DNA of 64,000 bases from an uncultured Prevotellaceae bacterium. Lineage in GTDB: Bacteria > Bacteroidota > Bacteroidia > Bacteroidales > Bacteroidaceae. Position numbers and translations under genes: made by a program. Numbering within the stretch: position 1 is the first letter of the stretch; each line of letters opens with the position of its first letter. This document shows, piece after piece, positions 24,014 to 34,329 of this stretch. The DNA lies in contig CAMKSE010000009.1 of assembly GCA_946415365.1 (NCBI GenBank), positions 104,513 to 168,512 on the forward strand, in the 5' to 3' direction. The notes under the pieces are model-generated. The model was given only the letters and a program-made list of their open reading frames with translations. It was not told the DNA's origin and searched no databases.

Positions 24014-25189
24014 GTGAAACAATTAAAAAAGATTTTTAGGACATTTTTAGGCATCATGCTCCTGATGCCCGGCACTTTCGTTCAGGCACAGACCGACTCC
24101 ATAGAGATAAGTCTGCTCACCTGTTCACCCCACGAAGAGATATACAGTCTCTACGGTCATACGGCTCTGCGTTGGCACGACCTGAGCAAGGGCGATGATA
24201 TTGCCTTCAACTGGGGCGTTTTCGATTTCCATAAGCCCTATTTTGTACTGAGGTTCGTTTTCGGACTTACCGACTATGAACTTGGTGCCTATCCATACCA
24301 TCTATTTCTACAGGAGTACAAGGAATATGGCAGCAGCATCACTGAACAAGTACTGAATCTTACTACCGAGGAGAAACTCGCCATAAAACAGGCACTGGTT
24401 GATAATCTACAGCCAGAGAACAAGGTTTACAGATATAACTATTTCTATGACAACTGTTCTCTGCGGCCACGTGACATCATTGAAAGATGTGTGGCCGGGA
24501 AGGTGGAATATGCCCCCCGGGATGATTATGCACCCACCTATCGGGAGATGGTGCGCAGCTGCACCAGGAACCATCCTTGGGGAACTTTCGGCAACGACAT
24601 GCTCCTCGGCCTGCGTGCAGACCAGACCACCGACATGCGTCAACAGGAGTTCCTGCCCGAGAACCTGATGTATGACATCGACCGTGCCACCATTTATGCC
24701 AACGGCGAATACCGTCCGCTGGTGAAGGAGCGCCGCATAGCTCTTCCGTCAGGCGTGCAGGTTATCGAACAGGATTTCCCCCTTACCCCCACCGAATGTG
24801 CCTGTCTATTGTTGATTCTCTCCATCATCATTGCCATCATGGAGTGGAAACGCCAGAAGACCTTCAAATACTGGGACGCGTTATTGATGACCGTTCAGGG
24901 ACTGGCGGGATGCGTGCTGTTTGTCATGATCTTCTCTCAGCATCCCACCACAAGCCTGAATCTACAGTTGTTGTTATTGAATCCGCTGCCCCTGTTCTTC
25001 ATCCCTGCAGTGCTGAGACGACGGGAAACCCGCTGGTGGACTATCTTTGCGATCATGATTGTTCTCTTCACCATTGGCAGTCTCTTCCAACATTATGCCG
25101 AGGGAATGATGATTCTGGCACTATCTTTGCTGATAAGAGTCATCATAAACTTCAAACTTCATAGTTCAAAGTCTAAGATTGAGAAATAG
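24014..25189 (+). CDS. DUF4105-domain membrane protein
   Basis: 391 residues with a GTG start at 24014. A signal peptide (IFRTFLGIMLLMPGTFVQAQ) precedes a DUF4105 domain marked by LLTCSPHEEIYSLYGHTALR, FNWGVFDFHKPYFVLRFVFG and YNYFYDNCSLRPRDII. The conserved H, D, N and C in these motifs suggest a papain-like or hydrolase active site, but the family activity is not established. Four C-terminal membrane helices follow (CACLLLILSIIIAIM, GLAGCVLFVMIFS, LPLFFIPAVL, IFAIMIVLFTIGSLF). The stop overlaps the next gene by 11 bases. The last residues (FKLHSSKSK) come from a short tandem repeat. Confidence 0.85.
   Translation: MKQLKKIFRTFLGIMLLMPGTFVQAQTDSIEISLLTCSPHEEIYSLYGHTALRWHDLSKGDDIAFNWGVFDFHKPYFVLRFVFGLTDYELGAYPYHLFLQEYKEYGSSITEQVLNLTTEEKLAIKQALVDNLQPENKVYRYNYFYDNCSLRPRDIIERCVAGKVEYAPRDDYAPTYREMVRSCTRNHPWGTFGNDMLLGLRADQTTDMRQQEFLPENLMYDIDRATIYANGEYRPLVKERRIALPSGVQVIEQDFPLTPTECACLLLILSIIIAIMEWKRQKTFKYWDALLMTVQGLAGCVLFVMIFSQHPTTSLNLQLLLLNPLPLFFIPAVLRRRETRWWTIFAIMIVLFTIGSLFQHYAEGMMILALSLLIRVIINFKLHSSKSKIEK
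25147..25180. repeat. Short degenerate tandem repeat at a gene junction
   Basis: Repeated units like TTCAAAC / TTCATAG / TTCAAAG about 7 bases long. They encode the C-terminus of the DUF4105 protein and reach the TTG start of the next gene. Confidence 0.55.
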
Positions 25190-26708
25190 GTATATATATA
25201 TCACGCTGCTGGCCGTTCTCGGATGGAACGCTGAAAGCACTGCGCAGAACGGAACTCGACAGGTGCCGCGTCTGGTGGTGAATATCACCATCGACCAGTT
25301 GCGTAGCGACTTTCTCGAAGCCTACACCCCACTTTACTGCTCCGATGGTTTCAGAAAGCTTATGGAACAGGGTGCGGTCTATGAGAATGCATCTTACCCT
25401 ATGCAGCAGACCGACCGTTCCTCAGCGGTATCGACGGTCATTACAGGCTCTGTGCCATATTTCCATAGCATCATTGGGCAGCGATGGATTAACCGTGAGA
25501 CGCTGCTACCGCAACTCTGCACAGAGGATCCCCGACAAAATGGCGCACCTTCACCCGCCAATCTTTCTGTATCAACACTAGGCGATGAACTGAAAGTTGC
25601 AACTCACGGAGAGGCACGCGTTTTCGCCATTGCTCCGGTTTGCGATGCTGCCGTTCTCTCAGCTGGTCATGCGGCTGACGGAGCCCTTTGGCTCGACGAA
25701 CAGACAGGAGAATGGACTAACGCCAAGTATTACTCAAGACAAACAGACATTCCCTTACTGAGTACCAATAAGTTATATGAGGTAAGGGATTATATAGATC
25801 ATGTCATTTGGACACCTTTTGGACAAGAATCCGATTCCGGCTTCAAACACACATTCAAGGGTAACAAGAAATATCAGGAATACCAAACATCCGCACTTAT
25901 CAATGCCCACATAACAGACCTCGCTCTGTCTTATGTCATTAATCAGATGATGGGTGCAGACCTTGTTACCGATTTGCTTTGTCTGACTTATTATGCTGGT
26001 CCGTTCAATCACCAACCCGTGACAGATTGTCAGCAAGAGATACGCGACACCTACCTCAGATTGGACCGAAGTATCGGTCAGTTGATTACCAGACTGGAAA
26101 AAAGTATAGGTGCAGGTAACGTTCTTTTTGTGCTGACAGGTACAGGTTATTGCGATCCAGACTACAACGACTATTCCCGATACCGCATTCCAACAGGAAC
26201 ATTCTATATTAATCGCGCGGCCAACCTGCTGAATATGTATTTTGGTGCCACCTGGGGACAAGGCCGCTACATCGAGGCATGGTATGGTAACGAGTTATAT
26301 ATCAACCACAAACTACTCGAGCAGAAGCATGTCAAGCTAAATGACTTCTGCCTGCAAGCTAAGGAGTTCCTGTTGCAGATGGAAGGGGTCAGAAACGTTT
26401 ATACCTCCCTACAATTGATGGGAGGCGACAATAGCCTGATAACCAAGGTTCGCAATGGTTTCCATCCTTCACACAGCGGTGATATCATCATTGAGGTTAC
26501 TCCTGGATGGAATATCCTAAATGAGGACACCGGTAAAGACCGTCTTTCACAGGCCTCAACCATCCCCTTCCCCATCATTCTCTATGGAGCAGGTATCCAG
26601 CCTGTAAAAGTACAGACACCCGTCACTACTGATCGTATAGCACCGACAATTGCCCGTGCTATCCGTATTAGAGCACCTAACGCCTGCAACTCAGAACCGC
26701 TTTTTTAA
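25179..26708 (+). CDS. Alkaline-phosphatase-superfamily protein lacking usual metal ligands
   Basis: 509 residues, TTG start at 25179 overlapping the previous gene by 11 bases. A signal peptide (YITLLAVLGWNAESTAQ) precedes VVNITIDQLRSDFLEAYTP, the first metal-site motif of PafA-type phosphatases. The nucleophile region reads YPMQQTDRSSAVSTVITGS, keeping a Thr but not the usual PGH. The DHG metal motif is replaced by LTGTGYCDPDYND, and the late D-x-H-x-P motif by STIPFPIILYGAGI. The C-terminus TTDRIAPTIARAI is typical. The fold call is good; hydrolase activity is doubtful because at least three ligand motifs look altered. It may bind rather than hydrolyse. Confidence 0.82.
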   Translation: MRNRYIYITLLAVLGWNAESTAQNGTRQVPRLVVNITIDQLRSDFLEAYTPLYCSDGFRKLMEQGAVYENASYPMQQTDRSSAVSTVITGSVPYFHSIIGQRWINRETLLPQLCTEDPRQNGAPSPANLSVSTLGDELKVATHGEARVFAIAPVCDAAVLSAGHAADGALWLDEQTGEWTNAKYYSRQTDIPLLSTNKLYEVRDYIDHVIWTPFGQESDSGFKHTFKGNKKYQEYQTSALINAHITDLALSYVINQMMGADLVTDLLCLTYYAGPFNHQPVTDCQQEIRDTYLRLDRSIGQLITRLEKSIGAGNVLFVLTGTGYCDPDYNDYSRYRIPTGTFYINRAANLLNMYFGATWGQGRYIEAWYGNELYINHKLLEQKHVKLNDFCLQAKEFLLQMEGVRNVYTSLQLMGGDNSLITKVRNGFHPSHSGDIIIEVTPGWNILNEDTGKDRLSQASTIPFPIILYGAGIQPVKVQTPVTTDRIAPTIARAIRIRAPNACNSEPLF

Positions 26709-26739
26709 TTAAGAATGCGATTAATTCAAAAATTATTCG

Positions 26740-26747
26740 TATCTTTG
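26740..26747 (+). promoter_or_regulatory. -7 box of secA
   Basis: TATCTTTG, with transcription expected near 26751 and the ATG at 26802, giving about 50 bases of leader. No good -33 box is seen. Confidence 0.6.
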
Positions 26748-26801
26748 CACCCGTTTTTAAGCAAATCATAAATTGTATATTATTAAATTGAACATATTAT
26801 C

Positions 26802-29800
26802 ATGAATTTCAACAAGATTCTTAAGTCGCTGTTTGGTGACAAGTCCACCCGCGACATGAAACTCATCCAGCCGCTCGTAGAGAAGGTGAAGGCAGTATCG
26901 CCGAAGATAGAGCAACTGGACAACGATGCTCTCCGTGCCCGTTCCAAGGAAATCCGCGAACAGGTTCAGGCCACATCCACAGAGCAGAGGGCACGTATTG
27001 CTGAGCTGAAAGCCACCATCGAGAACACCCCCATCGATGAACGTGCTGACATCTTCGCACAGATTGACAAGATAGAGAAAGAGATACTCGACATCTATGA
27101 GAAGGCCCTCAACGAGGTGATGCCTGAGGTGTTCGCCATTGTCAAGGAGACCGCCAGGCGCTTCGCTGAGAACGAAGAGACCGTGGTGACCGCCACAGAC
27201 TTTGACCGTGAACTGGCTGCCGACCCCAAAAAAGACTTCATCACCATCGACGGCGACAAGGCTATCTACCACAATCACTGGACTGCCGGAGGCAACGACC
27301 TGCCCTGGGAGATGATCCACTATGATGTGCAGCTCTTCGGTGGTGTCGTACTCCATCAGGGAAAGATTGCCGAGATGGCAACGGGTGAAGGTAAGACCCT
27401 CGTGGCCACCCTCCCCGTATTCCTCAATGCCCTCACCGGCAACGGAGTCCACGTGGTGACCGTCAACGACTACCTCGCCAAGCGTGACTCCGAATGGATG
27501 GGACCACTCTATATGTTCCATGGTCTCAGTGTAGATTGTATCGACAAGCACCAGCCTAACTCCGAGGCCCGTCGTAAGGCGTATCAGGCAGATATCACCT
27601 TTGGAACGAACAATGAGTTCGGTTTCGACTACCTGCGTGATAATATGGCCATCTCGCCTGCCGACCTCGTGCAACGTTCCCATAACTACGCTATCGTCGA
27701 CGAGGTCGACTCCGTGTTGATCGACGATGCCCGTACACCGCTTATCATTTCTGGTCCCGTTCCCAAGGGCGACGATCAGATGTTCGAGGAGTACCAGCCG
27801 TTGGTGGAGCGCCTCGTGGGCGTACAGCGCCAATTGGCCACCCAGTACCTTGCCGAGGCCAAGAACCTCATCACAGAAGGTAATCGTCTCATTGAGGCTG
27901 GCAACAAGAAGGATGGTCAGGAAAAACTCGATCAGGGATTCCTCTCGCTCTACCGTTCGCATAAGGCTCTGCCGAAGAACAAGCCACTTATCAAATACCT
28001 CTCTGAGGAAGGCATCAAGGCTGGTATGTTGAAGACCGAGGAAATCTATATGGAGAACAACAACCGTCGCATGCCTGAATGTATCGAGCCTCTCTACTTC
28101 GTTGTCGACGAGAAGATGAACTCCTGCGACCTTACCGATAAGGGTACAGGCTGGCTAGCCAAGCAGGTGAATGATGCCGAGCTGTTCGTATTGCCCGACA
28201 TCACCACACAGCTCTCAGCCCTTGAGAATGAGACCGACCTGACAGACCAAGAGCGCGTCGACAAGAAAGATGAAATGCTGAGTCACTATGCCGTACAGTC
28301 TGAGCGCGTACACACTCTCCAGCAGTTGCTGAAGGCTTACTGTATGTTCAACAAGGACGACGAGTACGTGGTCATCGACGGTGAAGTGAAGATTGTCGAC
28401 GAGCAGACTGGCCGTATCATGGAAGGTCGTCGTTGGAGCGACGGTCTCCACCAGGCTGTGGAGGCCAAGGAGCACGTGAAAGTAGAGGCCGCCACGCAGA
28501 CCTTCGCCACCATCACCCTGCAGAACTATTTCCGCATGTACCACAAGCTGGCCGGTATGACTGGTACTGCCTCTACTGAGGCCGGTGAGTTCTGGGATAT
28601 CTACAAACTCGACGTGGTTGAGATTCCCACGAACCGTCCCGTCATCCGTAACGACCAGGATGATCGTGTCTATAAGACAGCCCGCGAGAAATATCGTGCT
28701 GTGATTGAAGAGATAGTGAAGATGCGTAATGCTGGCCGTCCAACGCTGATCGGTACGACCTCCGTCGAGATATCCGAGTTATTAAGCCGTATGCTTGATA
28801 TGTACGTGAACCCCGAGACTGGTAAGCGTGAGGGTATTCCCCATCAGGTATTGAATGCCAAACTCCACCAGAAGGAGGCCGACATCGTGGCTCTTGCCGG
28901 ACAGTCCACCAATGGTAAGGGTGCAGTCACTATCGCCACCAACATGGCCGGTCGTGGTACTGATATCAAGCTTTCGCCCGAAGTTAAGGCCGCAGGCGGA
29001 CTCGCCATCATCGGTACAGAGCGTCATGAGTCACGACGTGTGGACCGTCAGTTGCGCGGTCGTGCCGGACGTCAGGGAGACCCTGGCTCCAGTGTCTTCT
29101 TCGTGTCGTTGGAGGACAAGCTCATGCGTCTGTTTGCCTCAGAGCGTATCGCCAGCGTCATGGACCGTCTGGGCTTCAAGGAGGGAGAAATGATTGAGTC
29201 ACCTATGATCTCGAAGAGCATCGAACGTGCACAGAAGAAGGTCGAGGAGAACAACTTCGGTATCCGTAAGCGCCTCATCGAGTATGACGATGTGATGAAC
29301 AAACAGCGTACCGTAATCTACGAGAAACGTCGTCACGCCCTCATGGGAGAGCGCATCGGCATGGATATCGCCAACATCATCTGGGACCGTGTGGTGAACA
29401 TTATTGAGAACTCCGGTGACTATCAGGGCTGCAAGGAGGAGTTCCTCCATGTGCTCTCTATGGAAGTACCATTCACCAGCGAGCAGTATATCAACGACCC
29501 GCGTGAACAACTCACAGAGAATGCCTTCCAGGCTGTCGTAGAGAACTTCAACCGCCGTACAGAGCGCATACAGACCGTTGCCCAGCCCATTATCAAACAG
29601 GTCTATGAGAATCAGGGCCATATGTATGAGCGTATCGTTGTGCCTCTCACCGACGGCCGCCGTATGTTCAACATTCCCTGTAACCTGAAGGAAGCCTACG
29701 ATACCGACTCCAAGTCAGTTGTCAAGGAGTTCGAGAAGAGTATCCTACTCCATATCATCGACGACTCCTGGAAAGAGAACCTGCGCCAACTCGACGAGCT

Positions 29801-30191
29801 GAAGCACTCCGTACAGAACGCCTCTTACGAGCAGAAAGACCCGCTGCTCATCTTCAAACTCGAATCGGCCAAGGTATGGGATGCCATGATCAACGAGATG
29901 TACAACCGCATCTGTTCCATCCTCACCCGTGCCCAGATCCCCGAGATGCAACAGGTACAAGAGGCTGCCCCCGAACAGCGAACCCAGCGTCAGCAGTACA
30001 CTGAGTCAAAACAGCAGATTGGAGAGGAGCAACTCGTAGACCGAAACCAGCAGGCTGCAGCCCAGCACGACACCCGTGCCCAACAGCCTCGTACACCCGT
30101 CATTAAGGACAAACTCCCCGGCCGTAATGACCCATGTCCCTGTGGCTCCGGCAAGAAATTCAAGAACTGCCACGGCCGAGGCATAGTCTAA
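26802..30191 (+). CDS. secA: Preprotein translocase ATPase SecA
   Basis: 1129 residues, long for SecA because of an insertion common in Bacteroidota (roughly residues 340-420). N-terminus [17 protein letters not shown], Walker [20 protein letters not shown]-type [18 protein letters not shown], helicase motifs [11 protein letters not shown] and [14 protein letters not shown], then [16 protein letters not shown]. After the helical scaffold, the tail is Q-rich and ends in the zinc-binding [19 protein letters not shown], which contacts SecB or the ribosome. It powers export through SecYEG at the inner membrane. It has its own promoter; an ABC ATPase gene follows after 45 bases. Confidence 0.98.
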   Translation: MNFNKILKSLFGDKSTRDMKLIQPLVEKVKAVSPKIEQLDNDALRARSKEIREQVQATSTEQRARIAELKATIENTPIDERADIFAQIDKIEKEILDIYEKALNEVMPEVFAIVKETARRFAENEETVVTATDFDRELAADPKKDFITIDGDKAIYHNHWTAGGNDLPWEMIHYDVQLFGGVVLHQGKIAEMATGEGKTLVATLPVFLNALTGNGVHVVTVNDYLAKRDSEWMGPLYMFHGLSVDCIDKHQPNSEARRKAYQADITFGTNNEFGFDYLRDNMAISPADLVQRSHNYAIVDEVDSVLIDDARTPLIISGPVPKGDDQMFEEYQPLVERLVGVQRQLATQYLAEAKNLITEGNRLIEAGNKKDGQEKLDQGFLSLYRSHKALPKNKPLIKYLSEEGIKAGMLKTEEIYMENNNRRMPECIEPLYFVVDEKMNSCDLTDKGTGWLAKQVNDAELFVLPDITTQLSALENETDLTDQERVDKKDEMLSHYAVQSERVHTLQQLLKAYCMFNKDDEYVVIDGEVKIVDEQTGRIMEGRRWSDGLHQAVEAKEHVKVEAATQTFATITLQNYFRMYHKLAGMTGTASTEAGEFWDIYKLDVVEIPTNRPVIRNDQDDRVYKTAREKYRAVIEEIVKMRNAGRPTLIGTTSVEISELLSRMLDMYVNPETGKREGIPHQVLNAKLHQKEADIVALAGQSTNGKGAVTIATNMAGRGTDIKLSPEVKAAGGLAIIGTERHESRRVDRQLRGRAGRQGDPGSSVFFVSLEDKLMRLFASERIASVMDRLGFKEGEMIESPMISKSIERAQKKVEENNFGIRKRLIEYDDVMNKQRTVIYEKRRHALMGERIGMDIANIIWDRVVNIIENSGDYQGCKEEFLHVLSMEVPFTSEQYINDPREQLTENAFQAVVENFNRRTERIQTVAQPIIKQVYENQGHMYERIVVPLTDGRRMFNIPCNLKEAYDTDSKSVVKEFEKSILLHIIDDSWKENLRQLDELKHSVQNASYEQKDPLLIFKLESAKVWDAMINEMYNRICSILTRAQIPEMQQVQEAAPEQRTQRQQYTESKQQIGEEQLVDRNQQAAAQHDTRAQQPRTPVIKDKLPGRNDPCPCGSGKKFKNCHGRGIV

Positions 30192-30236
30192 GGAAAAGTG
30201 GTCTATAGGATATAAACAAATAATATTTCCATAGAA

Positions 30237-30941
30237 ATGATAACAATTAATAATCTGAAAAAGGCCTTTGGCCAGACCATCGCCAGCGACATACCCTCGT
30301 TTCAAGTAAACGATGGCGATATCCTCGGTCTCGTAGGAAACAACGGTGCAGGAAAGACCACCCTTTTCCGCATGCTCCTCGACTTGCTCAAGCCCGATGA
30401 GGGCACTGTCATGCTCGATGACTTCAACCCAGCCGAAAGTGAGGAATGGAAAGCCTCTACAGGCGCCTATATCGACGAGGGGTTCCTCATCGACTTCCTC
30501 ACGCCCGAGGAGTATTTCGCCTTTATAGGCAAGATTACGGACATGCCCCAGGAAGCCGTAGATGAGCGTCTGAAGGACTTTGAGCGTCTCGCTGCCGGAG
30601 AGATCTTCGGACAGAAGAAACTTATCCGCAACCTCTCCGCAGGCAACAAGCAGAAAGTAGGTATCATCTCTGCCCTCTTCAATCGTCCCAAATTGTTGAT
30701 CCTCGACGAGCCATTCAACTTCCTCGATCCCTCATCGCAGAATGTCCTCAAGCATGTGCTCACCGAATACAACCGTGAGACTGGTGCCACCATCCTTATC
30801 TCCAGCCACAACCTGCAGCACACCGTCGACATCTCTACCCGCATCGCCCTGCTGGAGAAAGGCAAGATCATTCGTGACCTGCCCAATACCGACGGTTCCT
30901 CCCGCTCAGAACTGGAGGACTACTTTGAGACTGAGGCCTGA
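30237..30941 (+). CDS. ABC transporter ATP-binding protein
   Basis: 234 residues with all ABC motifs: Walker A VGNNGAGKTTLF, signature NLSAGNKQKVGI, Walker B KLLILDEPFNFLDP and the switch histidine in SSHNLQHT. The signature LSAGN is a variant of LSGGQ. The form resembles exporter ATPases of the CcmA/BcrA kind. No permease gene lies next to it, so the membrane partner must be encoded elsewhere, or it has a soluble role. Its stop is followed by a terminator at 30974-31015. Confidence 0.88.
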   Translation: MITINNLKKAFGQTIASDIPSFQVNDGDILGLVGNNGAGKTTLFRMLLDLLKPDEGTVMLDDFNPAESEEWKASTGAYIDEGFLIDFLTPEEYFAFIGKITDMPQEAVDERLKDFERLAAGEIFGQKKLIRNLSAGNKQKVGIISALFNRPKLLILDEPFNFLDPSSQNVLKHVLTEYNRETGATILISSHNLQHTVDISTRIALLEKGKIIRDLPNTDGSSRSELEDYFETEA

Positions 30942-30973
30942 ACACTAACCTATCCTATTTTTTAGGTATTTTG

Positions 30974-31015
30974 AAAAACTTGCAATGGAATGCAACCCGA
31001 TTGCAAGTTTTTTTA
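30974..31015 (+). terminator. Terminator with 13-bp stem upstream of feoAB
   Basis: AAAAACTTGCAAT (30974-30986) and ATTGCAAGTTTTT (31000-31012) form a perfect 13-bp inverted repeat with a 13-base loop and a T run. It ends 3-5 bases before the feoAB -7 box, so it could also be a dyad operator for that promoter. Confidence 0.75.
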
Positions 31016-31017
31016 TG

Positions 31018-31025
31018 TACCTTTG
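31018..31025 (+). promoter_or_regulatory. -7 box of feoAB
   Basis: TACCTTTG at 31018-31025; the ATG is at 31046. The expected -33 region falls inside the inverted repeat at 30974-31012, which may allow regulation there. Confidence 0.62.
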
Positions 31026-31045
31026 CACTCGAAAATCAGAAGGAT

Positions 31046-33454
31046 ATGAAACTTTCAGAACTGAAGACTGGTGAAAAAGGCGTCATCGTAAAAGTGCAGG
31101 GCCATGGCGGCTTCCGCAAGCGCATCATCGAGATGGGATTCATCAAGGGCAAAGAGGTGGAAGTACTGCTCAACGCACCGCTACAAGACCCCGTTAAATA
31201 CAAGCTGATGGGCTATGAGGTGTCGTTACGCCACCAAGAGGCTGATAATATCGAGGTAGTATCGGCCGACACTCCCATCGAGGCCATCAGCTTCATACCG
31301 TCGGATGCAGCGCATATCCATGAGGATGACTATATCCACCACGAAGCACTGAAAGAGCGACGCACCATCAATGTGGCACTGGTGGGTAATCCCAACTGTG
31401 GCAAGACCTCACTCTTCAACTTTGCCTCAGGTGCCCACGGCCATGTGGGCAACTACTCTGGCGTGACCGTCGATGCCACCGAGGCCCATGCCTCGATGTT
31501 CGGCTATGAGTTCAACCTCACCGACCTGCCCGGTACCTATTCCCTCTCCTGCTACTCGCCCGAGGAACTCTATGTCCGTGAACACCTCACAGAGAAGATG
31601 CCCGACGTAATTATCAATGTGATCGACTCCTCAAACCTGGAGCGAAACCTCTACCTGACTACCCAGCTCGTTGACATGAACATCCGCATGGTCTGCGCCC
31701 TAAACATGTACGACGAGTTTGAGCGACGCGGCGACTACGTAAACATCGACACCCTCAGCACCCTTTTCGGTATCCCGATGATACCCACATCATTCAAGAA
31801 CGGTACGGGGGTAAAGGAGCTTTTCCGCGCCGTCATACAGGTCTATGAGGGAGCCAGCAAGTCGTTCCGTCATCTGCACATCAACTACGGCCATGAGATA
31901 GAAGACGGTATCGCCCATATCCAGAAATACCTGAAGGCCGACGAGCACATCCGTCAGCACTACTCCACCCGATACCTCGCCCTGAAGCTGCTGGAGCACG
32001 ACAGCCAGGTGCTTGACTACCTGGGCAAGCACATGGCCGGTGAGGATCGCATGAAGGACTTCCACAACCTCACCCATGCCCGCGACAAGGCTTCAGCACG
32101 TGTGATGGAGGAGACGGGCAATGACTCTGAGACCACCATCATGGATGCAAAGTACGGTTTCATCAACGGTGCATTGAAAGAGGCACAGTTCAAGACTGGC
32201 ACGAAAAAAGACACCTATCGCACCACCCACCTCATCGACGGTATCCTATCTCACAAGTATCTTGGATTTCCCATCTTCTTCCTGTTACTCTACGTGATGT
32301 TCGAGACAACCTTTTCCCTCGGTCAGTACCCGATGGACTGGATAGAGGACCTGGTAGCCTGGCTGGGTGACAAGATCAGCGCAACCATGCCCGACGGACC
32401 GTTGAAGGCCATGCTCGTCGACGGCGTCATCGGCGGCGTAGGCTCAGTCATCGTCTTCCTGCCACAGATTCTCATCCTCTACTTCTTCATCTCACTAATG
32501 GAAGACTCCGGCTATATGGCACGCGCCGCCTTCATCATGGACAAGCTGATGCACAAGATGGGACTCCACGGCAAGTCGTTCATTCCGCTCATCATGGGCT
32601 TCGGCTGCAATGTACCCGCTGTCATGGCTACCCGCACTATCGAGAGTCGCCGCTCAAGGATTATCACAATGATGATCCTGCCCTTCATGAGTTGTTCGGC
32701 ACGGCTGCCTATCTACATCATGATTGCCGGCACGTTCTTCTCGCTGCAATACCGCTCCTGGGTGCTGCTTTCGCTCTATGCCATAGGCATCACAACGTCG
32801 GTCGTGGTCAGCAAGCTGTTCTCATCGCTGGTCATCAAGGGCGAGGACACCCCCTTCGTGATGGAACTGCCCCCTTATCGCTGGCCCACTCCGAAGGCCA
32901 TCTGGCGCCACACATGGGAGAAGGGCAAGGAATATCTAAAGAAGATGGGCGGCATCATCCTTGTAGCCTCCATCATCGTATGGGCTTTGGGGTATTTCCC
33001 GCATAACGAAAGTTTGCCCCGCGAACAGCAACAGGAGCAAAGCTACATCGGACGCATGGGCAAGACCGTTGAACCGCTGTTCATGCCACAGGGCTTCAAC
33101 TGGAAACTTGACGTGAGCCTCATCGCAGGTGTCGGTGCCAAGGAGATTGTAGCCTCCACCATTGGTGTGCTCTACTCCGGCGATGACTCCTTTGGCGACG
33201 AAGATTCCTTCAGCGACGACTCTGAGCGCTACACTCACCTGCGCCAGCTGATGCTCTCAGAAGGCATCACACCACTTTGCGCGTACGCGTACCTAATATT
33301 TATTTTGCTCTACTTCCCCTGTATCGCCACCATTGCAGCCATCCGCAACGAGACCGGCTCGTGGCGCTGGGCTGTCTTCGCGGCCGCCTACACCACCGTC
33401 ATCGCCTGGTTTGTCAGCATGGCGGTCTATCAGATAGGCAGCCTGTTCGGCTAA
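31046..33454 (+). CDS. feoB: Ferrous iron transporter FeoA-FeoB fusion
   Basis: 802 residues from the ATG at 31046; the frame upstream to 30971 covers the terminator and promoter and is not real. Residues 1-75 are a FeoA-type SH3 domain (KLSELKTGEKGVIVKVQGHG). The FeoB G domain has GNPNCGKTSLFN (G1), VTVDATE (G2), DLPGTYSLSCYSPEE (G3) and LNMYDEFERRG (G4). The membrane part has Gate motifs (GFGCNVPAVMATRTIESRR in part and AGVGAKEIVASTIGVLYSG). It imports Fe2+ across the inner membrane. The FeoA fusion is typical of Bacteroidota. Regulation may involve the dyad at 30974-31012. Confidence 0.97.
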   Translation: MKLSELKTGEKGVIVKVQGHGGFRKRIIEMGFIKGKEVEVLLNAPLQDPVKYKLMGYEVSLRHQEADNIEVVSADTPIEAISFIPSDAAHIHEDDYIHHEALKERRTINVALVGNPNCGKTSLFNFASGAHGHVGNYSGVTVDATEAHASMFGYEFNLTDLPGTYSLSCYSPEELYVREHLTEKMPDVIINVIDSSNLERNLYLTTQLVDMNIRMVCALNMYDEFERRGDYVNIDTLSTLFGIPMIPTSFKNGTGVKELFRAVIQVYEGASKSFRHLHINYGHEIEDGIAHIQKYLKADEHIRQHYSTRYLALKLLEHDSQVLDYLGKHMAGEDRMKDFHNLTHARDKASARVMEETGNDSETTIMDAKYGFINGALKEAQFKTGTKKDTYRTTHLIDGILSHKYLGFPIFFLLLYVMFETTFSLGQYPMDWIEDLVAWLGDKISATMPDGPLKAMLVDGVIGGVGSVIVFLPQILILYFFISLMEDSGYMARAAFIMDKLMHKMGLHGKSFIPLIMGFGCNVPAVMATRTIESRRSRIITMMILPFMSCSARLPIYIMIAGTFFSLQYRSWVLLSLYAIGITTSVVVSKLFSSLVIKGEDTPFVMELPPYRWPTPKAIWRHTWEKGKEYLKKMGGIILVASIIVWALGYFPHNESLPREQQQEQSYIGRMGKTVEPLFMPQGFNWKLDVSLIAGVGAKEIVASTIGVLYSGDDSFGDEDSFSDDSERYTHLRQLMLSEGITPLCAYAYLIFILLYFPCIATIAAIRNETGSWRWAVFAAAYTTVIAWFVSMAVYQIGSLFG

Positions 33455-33512
33455 CCCGTGTCCGTGGGTCAATGACGCAACGTTCAACACACATAAATAA
33501 AGGTAGTTTGTT

Positions 33513-34207
33513 ATGGATGCAAAACGAATTTTGAAGTACCTTCGCCAGCTGGCGAAGAATAACAAACCGCACGTGGTTCCAGGAACACCGGAAAGAGTAT
33601 GATGCCATACGGGCAGACTTTGAGCAAGGTGTTGAACAGGCCATTCGCCGCATCATCACCTTCGACTCGTCGGTCATTCACCTGACGGTGAAGGACTGCA
33701 CGTATAGGTTCTATCGCGACACGCGGTTTTCGAACGACAAGTCGCCCTATAAGAACCACCTCTGTGCCTATATTGCAGCACATGGCAAGAAGGCACTGCA
33801 TGGTAGCCTGTGGCAACTACTAGTTGCCCACCAATATCCTGACCTCATGTCGCAATGAGATTATGGGCAATACCGACGAGTGGCTGCGCTGTGTCCGTAG
33901 TCCTGAGTTCCTGAAATACTTTGGCAACCCAGCGCCCACCAGTTTCCCGTCGCCCACTGATGTCTCGAGTTGGGACCAGCCTCAGAGGTTCGGACTTGAG
34001 TGCTTGAAGACCTGTTCCTCCGGGTTCCCTCGCGATTGGGCGTATGTGGAGTATTTGCGCATGAAGGACTACTGCTGCTGGCATCAGGTGCCCGACGAAC
34101 CTTTTATTACCTTGTATTTTAAGCACTTAGAGGTACTAATTTTTGTCGAAATGACAAAGAAAAACGCTTCTTTTTTGTGCCTCTATGAATTATTCAGGAT
34201 AGGGTAA
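33513..34207 (+). pseudogene. Decayed DUF2461 (TIGR02453-type) gene
   Basis: Parts of one DUF2461 protein lie in three frames. MDAKRILKYLRQLAKNN (from 33513) breaks at about 33564-33566, where one extra A shifts the frame; removing it restores NNRTWFQEHRKEYD. The second part gives FDSSVIHLTVKDCTYRFYRD and TRFSNDKSPYKNHLCAY, then stops near 33858. The third part (from about 33824) gives TNILTSCRNEIMGNTDEWL and SGFPRDWAYVEYLRMKDY. A central piece of the domain seems deleted between the second and third parts. The function of the family is unknown. It is unlikely to make an intact protein. Confidence 0.8.
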
Positions 34208-34232
34208 ACTCTGTGAAAAAATGCAAAAAAAA

Positions 34233-34263
34233 TTGGAATATAACGAGATATGTCGTATATTTG
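34233..34263 (+). promoter_or_regulatory. Promoter of the three-gene protease operon
   Basis: TTG at 34233-34235 and TATATTTG at 34256-34263, 20 bases apart. The ATG is at 34330, so the leader is about 63 bases. Confidence 0.68.
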
Positions 34264-34329
34264 CAACTACAATTCACTAATATGACATTTTGTATCAATC
34301 AAGAAACAAGAAATTAATTTTTTAGACTT

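Noticed and set aside
26766..27962. 398-codon open frame on the minus strand
   Set aside because: It lies antisense to secA, has no recognisable domain, and its codons mirror the strongly conserved secA frame.
30971..31045. Longer start for FeoAB
   Set aside because: This stretch holds the inverted repeat and the -7 box, and the FeoA domain begins at 31046.
33511..33816. 101-codon frame on the minus strand over the decayed DUF2461 gene
   Set aside because: It is antisense to clear homology blocks and has no features of its own.
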